A stretch of DNA of 64,000 nucleotides, from positions 79,036,992 to 79,100,991 of the forward strand of contig NC_079498.1 in NCBI RefSeq assembly GCF_030052815.1. The letters run 5' to 3'. The position numbers were made by a program, and so were the translations under genes. Of the stretch, positions 1 to 8,303 are shown in pieces. Position 1 is the first letter of the stretch, and each line of letters opens with the position of its first letter. This DNA comes from Hevea brasiliensis. Taxonomy: Eukaryota > Streptophyta > Magnoliopsida > Malpighiales > Euphorbiaceae. The notes under the pieces are model-generated. The model saw nothing but the letters and a program-made list of their open reading frames with translations, was not told where the DNA came from and searched no databases.

Positions 1-193
1 ATTTAAATTGGACATTAGGGTTTTGAGAAGTGAAACTTGGATTTAGCTTATGGAATTGTGAAAAAACATTATAAGGGTCAATTAGTGACCATTTTAGGTA
101 TGTTGACCATGAATTGGACTGAAAAATAGTATAGCCAAGTGAATGTGTAGGCTGCCTTGTTAGTGCAGCAGAGGGACTGAAAATTCAGTCCAC

Positions 194-850
194 TTGCACA
201 GCCATAACTTTGGCTGTGTAGGTCCAATTGATGTTTGGCCAATTGGACATGAAACTAGGCTTATAATGGCACATTTTTGCTGAAGAAACCATGCCCAAAA
301 TACCAAAGCAAGTGGACCAAAACTTGGCCCCAATCCGGACACCCTGCAACAGCCCCTGCAGAAATGACCAAATGAACAGTAACTGTTCATTTGGCCATAA
401 CTCACTGTAGATTTGGTCAATTGACCTGAAATTTTTACAGCAACAAGTTAAGACATAGACAAACAACTTTCATGAAGAAACCTATCCCAAATTATGACCA
501 GAACCTAACCCAAATGGCAGTCACAGTTACTGTTCAAACCTGCAACTCTGCAGATTTTCATTTGAGCAGTAATGTTTGGATGGCTATAACTCTCTCTAGA
601 AAACTCGGATTTAGGCGATTCTTGAACCGATGGAAACCTAAGGCATAGTAGAACATTTCATATGAAGAAAGTTAGACCAAATTATAAACTTAACTTGATC
701 AAATTACTGACCAAAGTTGGACCAAAAATCTGCCAGACCCAAAATCTCAGCATGAACAGTGCACGTGAACAGTAAACTTATTTTGGCCATAACTTGAGCT
801 ACAAAACTCCAAATGGAGTGATTCAAAAAAGGAAATTCAACTAGACAAAA
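194..850 (+). repeat. Degenerate ~190-bp modules inside LTR-E
   Basis: A phrase with the order CCATAACT ... CAATTGACCTGAAATTTTT ... AAGACATAGAC ... CTTTCATGAAGAAA recurs with CATAACT-like anchors near 203, 399, 581 and 788, a spacing of about 182-207 bp. Similar phrases recur in the other LTRs (for example 9780 and 10003, 12380 and 12568). The copies have diverged, so this is an old internal amplification. Confidence 0.65.
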
Positions 851-1779
851 TAAGGAACAACTTTCATGTTTACCATTTCCTCAAATTCCCACTGTAACAA
901 TGCTTAATGGAATAGTAAAGTTAAGTTTCAAAAACCGAAAATTGGCAATTTTGCCAAATGACCTAAGCTTTGAGGAAGTGACCAAAACTAACAAGTTTTA
1001 AATGCAAAATGTGGTATGTTGGGAATGCCAAAACCAATGTACAAAATTTCTACCTAAAAGTCAACATTTTTGTTGACCAAAGAGGTGAATAGTGACACCA
1101 AAACTTGAAATTCAAAATTTGAAATTAGAAATGCATCTAGGGGACTTTAAATTACAATTGGCAATTAATACTAGCAAATGTAAAACTCAAAATGTGGGAT
1201 CTTGGTGTAAATAGAATTAACATATCCCTTAAGTATGAAAAAGTCAACATTTTGGTTGACTAGTAAGGTGAATAGTAATCAAAATAATTAGCAAATTAAG
1301 ATGAAGACCTAGAACCAATTCTAAGCTTAAATGCTTAGAATGGTATAACAAATGTGGACTATGCATCTTAGTCAAAATTGTTAAAAAGAAATTTAGGCCA
1401 TAAATTTGAAATCCATGAAATATTCATGGATTACTTGAAACATGAAAGATAAGTCACCTAATTGATGTGATCAATATGAATAACATAATGAATGGACAAA
1501 TAAACCGTATTAATGTATGAATGAGACATTAGTTCTCATTATTGTAAAGAGGAGAAGTATTTTGAGTACAATGGTATAAAAGGATAATTGATGTGAATTG
1601 TTATCATATAAATGATCAAATGAATGTATGAATTATGATTGAAATTTATCATGAAATAATGAAGTCATAAAGCATAATATATTAATATTTTAAAATATTA
1701 AATGCCCTAGTATACCTAACAAGATTGGTTTGGATAGTTTGGCATGCCAATAGGGTATTGTTTTAGCAGTACTGCGAAA

Positions 1780-1860
1780 GGCTTTATGCCTGTATTCATG
1801 GCTTTATGCCCGTATTCATGGCTTTTATGCCCGTATGCATGGCTTTGATGCCCGATTATG
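1780..1860 (+). repeat. 20-bp tandem repeat, about four copies
   Basis: The unit reads GGCTTTATGCCCGTATTCAT with small changes and occurs four times in a row. The same GGCTTNATGCC phrase occurs more loosely at the matching place in LTR-C (10460-10590) and C' (57170-57300). Confidence 0.8.
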
Positions 1861-2345
1861 TGATATCATGGCTTTTTAGCCATACTGACTGCATACATGG
1901 TTGACGTTCTGCGTCCCATGGTATGACGGCCCGAGGCACCGCGGTGTCGGTGCCAACGACCCGTTATCGATCCGATCGTCTAGTATAGGTTACTTGGGCG
2001 ATCAATTAAAGTATTATTCAATTCAGACTAAGTTAAGTTAAGTATAATGAAAATCGATACAATTAAATTTAGTATTGAATGAATAAGCAAAAGTGATTAG
2101 AATAAGAAACATAACAAAAATATAATTTGATGAACAGTTCAGAGTTGAAATACTATACTGATAGAATTAATTATAGACCTGCTAGTATTACTGATAAGTT
2201 ATAAACTAAGCACTTCCAAAGAAGAACAAACTAGTATATAAGATCGTTGATACTAGAAATACCATACCAAATTAAATTGACTCGAGTATCCGAATTATCA
2301 TTTATTTCTTTCTTTACTTGTATATATTATTTCGGTTATATTATT

Positions 2346-2395
2346 GCACCACTAAGCGAGAAATGCTTAGCGCGATGGAATTGCTTCCTCGTGCA
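2346..2395 (+). other. Twin hairpin of LTR-E
   Basis: Hairpin 1 pairs CTAAGC (2352-2357) with GCTTAG (2365-2370). Hairpin 2 follows at once and pairs GCGCGATGG with CCTCGTGC imperfectly. It sits about 690 bp before the LTR end and just after a TATA-rich stretch, so it may lie near the start of the transcript. Confidence 0.65.
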
Positions 2396-3042
2396 GTCTT
2401 GAAGGTAAAACCAGATGGTATCGACTGAGATTTTTGGAGTCCAGATCTGCAGAAGTGTCAGAAGAGTTCAAGATTGTCACCTCTTCAGCAATGCATGTAG
2501 ATAGGGCTCATTTTATACATGTTATGTATATTGTTCATTCCTAGCACATTGTAAATTATTTGTATATCTTGTACAAAATAAACTCATGTAATTAACCTAT
2601 GAATTATGGAAGCTATTCAAAGTAAGTATTTTAGTATGTGAATTGAATTTGAGTTATAATGAGATTATACTTGTGAATATTGAGATATTGAAAATCTAAT
2701 GAGATTTCTGAGAAATCTGAATACTGTATTGAAATACATTATGTTTGAAAATTTTTGAGACTATTAAGTTTGAGAAATTGAGTATATATTGAAATTGTCT
2801 TTGGCAGGTTCAGAAGAACTGTTAGTCCAAATTACAGCCGACACTTTGTCAGATTATCGTTAAAATTTTTGAAATTTCCAATTTAGTTAGATTTTGATAA
2901 AAGTAAAAATAGCCTAAATCTTCAATAAAGTTTTTGAATAAATAAATCAAGGACTGTAATGAAATCAGATAAAATAGAGTGCTCCGGCACACTGAGTGGC
3001 ATAACTTGCTCGGCTACACTGTAGTCGGGTAAGGGGTGTCAC

Positions 3043-3505
3043 ATGACTGGTGCCTGCTTAAGGTGTGGGTCAACAGAGCATCAGTTGAGAAACTGTCCAC
3101 GCAGAACTACTACAGCTGCTCCAACACAAGCGGACAGATCTGCTCCTGCACCACAAAGGGGTAGGAAATCTGGTAAATCTGAGGCTGTTGGACCATCACA
3201 GAGGCTGCGTGCAGGCAGTGAGAGGCTGACAGACCACCTGCCAGAGCTTATGCTATTAGAGCTCAGGAGGAGCAAGATGCCCCGGACGTCATCAGGGGTA
3301 CATTCTCCCTCTACAATACATCTATGCATGCATTGGTGGATCCAGGATCCACTCATTCCTACATTTGCATCAACTTACCCGTAGAAAGGGGGATACTGGT
3401 AGGGGAGAGTGACCAAGACATTCTGGTCACTAATCCATTGGGTCACAGTGTGGTAGTGAACAACTATATAAGGGTTGCCCGTTAAAGATTCAGGGGTATC
3501 AATTC
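3043..3505 (+). pseudogene. G2 gag zinc knuckle and start of protease
   Basis: A Ty3/gypsy gag-pol fragment. The first codons after LTR-E encode a CCHC knuckle of form C-X2-C-X4-H-X4-C (CLRCGSTEHQLRNC), the nucleic-acid-binding end of Gag. After about residue 50 the frame is lost by small indels; in another frame the protease follows, with the aspartic active-site motif DPGSTHSY near 3340-3365 and the conserved DILVTNPLGHS near 3420. A further frameshift near 3465 breaks the reading before DLIELPFHEF. The closest relative in the window is the minus-strand element G1, whose gag and protease read almost the same. It is not functional. The upstream gag is separated by LTR-E and lies outside the window. 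Confidence 0.85.
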
Positions 3506-4441
3506 TTGGCAGACTTGATTGAGTTGCCTTTCCACGAGTTTGACATGATTTTAGGAATGGACTGGTTGTCACGTCATCAGGCAATAGTTGATTGCAAATT
3601 GAAGAGAATTTCTTTGAAAACCCCTGAGGGTAATGAGATCACAGTTGTGGGGGAAAGGACAGATTTCTTGTCCAATGTCATCTCAGCCACAGTTGTAAGA
3701 AGAATGATGAGAAAAGGCTGTGAAGCCTACCTAGCACATGTGGTGGATACTAGGCAGGCTAAGCCAAACCTGAGTGATATACCCACAGTAAGAGACTTCC
3801 CAGAGGTATTTCCTGAAGAATTGCCTGGTTTGCCACCAGAAAGGGAAGTTGAATTTGCTATTGAGACAACTGCAAGATCTGACACCCATTTCCATTGCTC
3901 CTTATAGGATGGCACCCACTGAATTGAGGGAGTTGAAAACTCAGTTGCAAAAGTTGCTAGATAAGGGGTTTATACGCCCCAGTGTGTCACCATGGGCAGC
4001 TCCAGTGTTGTTTGTGAAAAAGAAGGATGGGACTTTGAGGCTATGCATTGATTACCGACAGTTGAATAAAGTGACTGTGAAGAACAAATATCCGTTGCCT
4101 AGAATTGATGATCTGTTTGATCAGTTGAAGGGAGCAGGAGTATTTTCTAAAATTGATCTCAGGTCAGGGTATTATCAGTTGAGGGTAAAGGATGTAGATG
4201 TGCCAAAGACTGCATTCAGGACCCGATATGGGCATTATGAGTTCCTAGTGATGCCCTTTGGCCTAACAAATGCACCAGCAGCATTCATGGACCTTATGAA
4301 CCGTATCTTCCATCCATACCTAGATCGGTTCGTAGTGGTCTTTATTGATGATATTTTGGTGTATTCCAAGACCAGGGAAGAACATGATGAGCATTTGAGG
4401 ATTGTTCTGTAAACCCTGAGAGAAAAGAAGCTGTATGCTAA
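3506..4441 (+). pseudogene. G2 protease end and reverse transcriptase
   Basis: Gypsy pol, middle part. The protease ends with LPFHEFDMILGMDWL; a linker leads to the RT, with [10 protein letters not shown], the palm motif [12 protein letters not shown], the fingers-palm phrase [12 protein letters not shown] and the catalytic FIDDILVYS near 4338-4365 (the two aspartates are present). There is one frameshift near 3865, between the linker and RT (the phrase ILPGTAPISIAPY is garbled), and an in-frame stop TAA at 4410-4412, after which the reading continues in the same frame. Reverse transcriptase copies element RNA into cDNA in the virus-like particle. The catalytic residues survive, but the frame does not. 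Confidence 0.9.
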
Positions 4442-4442
4442 G

Positions 4443-5029
4443 TTGTCCAAGTGTGACTTTTGGTTGAATGAGATTGCATTCCTTGGACACATAGTGTCAG
4501 CTGATGGGATTAGGGTGGATCCCAAGAAAATAAAAGCAGTGATGGAATGGAAGCCTCCCAGAAATACAACTGAGGTCAGAAGTTTCTTGGGGCTAGCTGG
4601 GTATTACAGGAGATTTGTGAAGGGATTTTCCCTAATAGCTGCTCCAATGACCAAGTTGTTACACAAGAATGTTAGATTTGATTGGAATGATAAATGTCAG
4701 ACCAGTTTTGAGAAGTTGAAGGCTATGTTGACAGAGGCACCAGTGTGCACTGACCAATGTCGAGAAAGGACTTTGTGGTCTACAGTGATGCCTCTCATAA
4801 TGGGCTGGGGTGTGTATTGATGCAAGAGGGGAAGGTGGTCGCTTATGCTTCCAGGCAGCTAAGGCCACATGAACAAAACTACCCTACCCATGATCTAGAG
4901 CTTGCAGCAATTATCTTCGCACTGAAGATATGGAGGCATTACTTGTATGGTGAAAAGTGTTACATTTACACGGACCACAAAAGCCTGAAATACTTGCCAA
5001 CCCAGAAGGAGCTCAACCTTAGACAGAGG
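4443..5029 (+). pseudogene. G2 RT thumb and RNase H, truncated
   Basis: Continues gypsy pol: the RT connection with [11 protein letters not shown] and [12 protein letters not shown], then a deletion and frameshift near 4745-4755 that remove a few residues before the RNase H. The RNase H is read in another frame with catalytic positions visible: YSDAS (first Asp), LELAA (Glu) and YTDHK (third Asp). The frame runs to LNLRQRR and then stops matching at 5029, where Cassandra LTR sequence begins; the expected continuation WIEFLKDYD, seen in G1, is missing. All of the integrase is absent from this copy, so it was lost with the event that made the 5029 junction. Confidence 0.9.
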
Positions 5030-5209
5030 CGCCTTTTGGTGGAATGGCCTGGAGAGTTGGAAGAACTCCAGGGTTAAACGTGCTCGCTTGAGAGAAATCC
5101 TAGGATGGGTGACCTCCTGGGAAGTTCTCCATTCCACCTATGGGACAAAACTGTGAGGCTTATGGCCAAAGCGGACAATTCCTCTAGTGGTTGGTTCTCG
5201 ATTGTTACA
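5028..5209 (+). mobile_element. Cassandra LTR, 5'-truncated solo fragment
   Basis: Matches the 3' two-thirds of the 277-bp Cassandra LTRs at 31011 and 31373, from the phrase GAGGCGCCTTTTGGTGG to the end ATTGTTACA. The first ~95 bp of the LTR are missing; the junction with G2 pol shares GAGGCG, so microhomology joining is likely. Cassandra elements are non-coding miniature LTR retrotransposons moved by enzymes of other elements. Confidence 0.85.
5061..5137 (+). other. 5S rRNA-derived segment in the Cassandra fragment
   Basis: Resembles the 3' part of plant 5S rRNA with its internal promoter: box A region GGTTAAACGTGCTCGC, intermediate element GGATGGGTGACC and box C CTGGGAAGT. It is an element-borne copy with divergent flanks, not a 5S gene. 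Confidence 0.85.
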
Positions 5210-6166
5210 GATATGATTGATTTACAGGCTCTATGCCTACCCGTTGGCCATTGTGCCTAATTTTATACCTAGCTTAAAAAGCATGCCTGCTGGCCTTTGT
5301 GCCTGACATGACAGTTGTATGCAAGATAGACATATGGCTGTCTAACCTGTATACTCCCGTGTATCTAGCACTTATAGTTTGTTATAGGTTACTTGAGCGT
5401 AGTTATAAATTGACTAAGACTGAAAATATAAGAAATGACCAGAAAAGATACTGTTAAATCCAATTGTTCTCAAAGTGCAGAAAATTTATAAATAACTTAG
5501 AATTTGTGGAATTTAGCATAGAATAATTATTTTAATTATTTAATTACATTTCTTTTAAATTATGCACCACTAAGCAAATTGCTTAGCGTGTTGGTTTTTC
5601 CATCGTGTAGGTACTGGAGATCAGTGGCCGCCACAGCAGCAGCTGCCACAATAGTGTCCTGACCGCAGTTGACCAGATCTGCATACAGTCCAGAGTTCAC
5701 CTCATAAGTCTTTTGTACTTTGGTAGGGCCCATGTATAGACTAGTATTTTAGTTCATTGTGTATAAGCATGATGTAATTACTATTTGGTGATGTAAATAA
5801 AGATTGTAATTATATATTTTGGATTGTAAATAAAGTTATGAATTTTTGTATATGAATTTCTATATGAATGAATGAATGAACTTGAAATTATATAAGCAGA
5901 AATGACATGATATGACATGTAGATATGTGAGATAGACATGAAATTGTTATTAACACGTAACTAGTGGAACCCGCTAGATGTTAATTAAACAGAGGAGGTT
6001 CCGCCCGGGTATCCACAGAAATTAAATTGTGAAAAAAAAAAATTCACCAAATGTTATCTATAAGTTTAAAATTAACAATGAACAGGACAGCATAAGATAG
6101 GGTACTCCGGCACCAAATATGGCACTCCTCGCTCGGCTACACTGTAGACGGGTGAGGGGCATCACA
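5210..6166 (+). mobile_element. LTR-F, 3' part of a gypsy LTR
   Basis: Ends with CGGCTACACTGTAGACGGG and GGGGCATCACA at 6166, where G3 protease coding starts. Contains the phrase AGGTTACTTGAGCG, the twin hairpin (5564-5610) and the U5-like tail. The left part is missing at the Cassandra junction 5209/5210. The order Cassandra end then LTR-F fits a Cassandra copy that had landed in LTR-F, followed by a deletion reaching into G2 pol. Confidence 0.75.
5564..5610 (+). other. Twin hairpin of LTR-F
   Basis: Hairpin 1: CTAAGC (5570-5575) with GCTTAG (5581-5586), loop AAATT. Hairpin 2 pairs GTGTTGG with CCATCGTG, weaker than in other copies. Confidence 0.6.
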
Positions 6167-7071
6167 GCTAGACCCAGCAGATATCATTAGGGGTATATTT
6201 TCTCTCTCGGGCATGTTTGTATATGCATTGATAGACCCTGGTTCTACACATTCCTATATATGCATTGCACCACCTATAGATAAAGGGGTTCAAATAGATG
6301 AAATAGAAGAGGACATACTTGTCACTAACCCTTTAGGCCATGGTATGACAATAAAGAAGGTCTATAAGGATTGTCCCTTGATGATATAGGGATATGAGTT
6401 TTCGACCGACTTGATTGAGTTACCATTCCACAAGTTTGATGTGATATTGGGTATAGATTTGGCTATCACGTCATCAGGTGATAGTAGATTGTCGGCTAAA
6501 GAGGATCACTTTAAAGATAACAGATGGTGATGAGATAATAGTTGTGGGTGAAGGAATGGGTTGCCTTTCTAGTATTATATCAGCCACGATAGCTAGGAGA
6601 TTGATAAGGAAGGGCTGTGAGGCTTTCTTAGCGCATGTGATTGATACCAGGAAGACTAACCCGAGTTTACATGATGTCCCCATAATATGTGACTTCCCGG
6701 ATGTATTTTCGGAGGAGTTGCCGGGTTTGCTAGCAGAGAGAGAGGTGGAGTTTGCCATTGAGGTTATGCTGGATACTGCACCGATTTCAATTGCTCCATA
6801 TAGGATGGCACCTACTGAGCTAAAGGAGTTGAAAGTTCAGTTACAAGAGTTACTGGATAAGGGTTTCATACGCCCTAGTATGTCGCCCTGGGGAGCACCG
6901 GTGCTATTTGTTAAAAAGAATGATGGTACACTTTAGCTTTTCATAGATGACCGGTAGCTGAATAAGGTGACAGTGAAGAACAAATACCCTTTACCATAGA
7001 TAGATGATCTGTTTGATCAGTTGAAAGGAGCTGGTGTATTTTCCAAGATAGACCTTAGATTAGGCTATCAT
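6167..7071 (+). pseudogene. G3 protease and partial reverse transcriptase
   Basis: A third gypsy pol copy, more diverged from G1 and G2 than those are from each other. It opens with DIIRGIFSLS and the protease active site ALIDPGSTHSY, then DILVTNPLGHG, a stop near 6388, and ELPFHKFDVILGID with a frame change near 6460. The RT part reads through [13 protein letters not shown] and GAPVLFVKK to KIDLRLGYH, with stops near 6935, 6957 and 6998. The YxDD-type catalytic centre is lost because the copy is cut at 7071 by the unclassified element. Upstream, LTR-F joins it directly. Confidence 0.85.
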
Positions 7072-7267
7072 TGATAAGTGCATAATTAATATTTTTTACT
7101 CCCATCACATTTAGTGGTTTTAGTGTATTTTGTTTCGCTGATTTTACAACCCCGCAAGTGCACGGATCGCTAACAAGTAATAAAGTGATGAGTAGAGTAT
7201 CGTTCCCACGAGGACTTTGATTAGTAAGTACCAATCTACACAGTAATTTTGACTGTCTAGGCTATCA
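7072..7267 (+). mobile_element. Unclassified non-coding element, left half
   Basis: Starts TGATAAGTGCATAATTAATA directly after truncated G3 RT and contains CCCGCAAGTGCACGGATCG and GAGTATCGTTCCCACGAGGA. Phrases of this kind recur in many plant genomes, by memory in LTRs of large gypsy elements of the Tat/Ogre group, but I cannot confirm the family. Interrupted at 7267 by solo LTR-A; the flank TATCA (7263-7267) pairs with TATCG (14480-14484). Confidence 0.55.
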
Positions 7268-7442
7268 TGTAACACCCCTATGTTCGGTAGTGCGTTCTAC
7301 TGTTCCGGTGGCCAGTGTTGTCCAGACAGCTAGGATGCCTAGAACTACACTTCGATATGAGTGAGGAGACATAAAATAATGAAATACAAGAAAAGAAAAT
7401 ACAAGAAAAACAAAGGAAAAATAATAGCAAAGAAATGTAACC

Positions 7443-7491
7443 AAGTTAAGCGAGCCGAGGACCCTAGCGATGGGTGACCACACCGGGAAGT
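7443..7491 (+). promoter_or_regulatory. 5S-promoter-like block in LTR-A
   Basis: AAGTTAAGCGAGCC, then GATGGGTGACC, five bases, GGGAAGT. Plant 5S rRNA has AAGTTAAGCGTGCT, GATGGGTGACC, four bases, GGGAAGT. The first and second blocks are closer together than in 5S. Confidence 0.6.
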
Positions 7492-8256
7492 CACGGCGTG
7501 GACCGTTGACTAGCCCTGGACTGCGGGGAACCCTTGAAAACATTTCTAAGACTTATAGAGACATCAATTGAAGTACAAATACCATTAGAAATATCAAAGA
7601 AAAATTAATTAATTAGTACAAAGAAAAATGAGAAATCGAAAAACGGACAAAACCCGGTGTTACCGAAAAATCGAGAATGCAATCCGAACAGGGGCATTGT
7701 GGTCATTTGACACCCCGAGTTGTCTTTTGACCTAAATTTCCATTAAAAATATATGATATCACACTTGGAAAATGTCATGAAAAATTAAATTAGCGGTACC
7801 TAATGTAAATAACAAAAATGAGAAGCTTAATGTGGGAAAATGAAAACTTGATTTTTAATTAATTAACTTATGGTGAGTGGAGCACTATGGGGTTAAATAA
7901 AGCATAAGTGGGCAGATTTTATCCACTCACATTTCCATTTCCTTCAAAACACACATCCATGGCTGAATTCTTCTTTTTCTCTCAAGTTCCTCGATGGCCG
8001 TCTATGGCCAAGCTCCATGCATGCATGAAGTAAGCCAATTTCTTCCTAAGTTCCTTCATCAAAGTTAGTCTGCATGTAACATCCCCACTGTACGTATTCT
8101 ATACGTTCTTTTGCTCCAGTGGCCAAATAATAGTCTAGGCAAGTCAGGATATTTGGAACTACACTTCGGTGATAGTGAATAGACATATAATGATGAAATA
8201 AATAAAAAGAAAATACAAGAAAAATCAAACAAAAATGAAAGAGAGAAAATGATGCT

Positions 8257-8303
8257 AAGTTAAACGAGCCGGCACCACAGCGATGGGTGACCGCACCGGG
8301 AAG
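8257..8303 (+). promoter_or_regulatory. 5S-promoter-like block in LTR-C
   Basis: AAGTTAAACGAGCCGG, then GCGATGGGTGACCGCACCGG and GAAG. The intermediate-element block is perfect; box C reads GGGAAGG. Confidence 0.6.

Larger units (their letters stand above)
1..3042 (+). mobile_element. LTR-E, gypsy LTR, 5' end outside the window
   Basis: The right edge is the LTR end motif GGGGTGTCACA, preceded by CGGCTACACTGTAGTCGGG, and it abuts coding sequence of a gypsy gag zinc knuckle. It is therefore an LTR inserted in gag rather than the LTR of that gag. It carries, in order, degenerate ~190-bp modules (194-850), a short 20-bp tandem repeat (1780-1860), the twin hairpin (2346-2395) and the U5-like tail. 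The 5' end, the 5S-like block and the left TSD lie before position 1; the right TSD would be TGACT (3043-3047). There is no coding potential: two minus-strand ORFs near 160-466 lie in the repeat modules and match no family I know. Confidence 0.8.

Noticed and set aside
5061..5137. A 5S rRNA gene
   Set aside because: Only the 3' part of 5S is matched, the ends continue into Cassandra LTR sequence, and the same unit occurs three more times inside LTRs.
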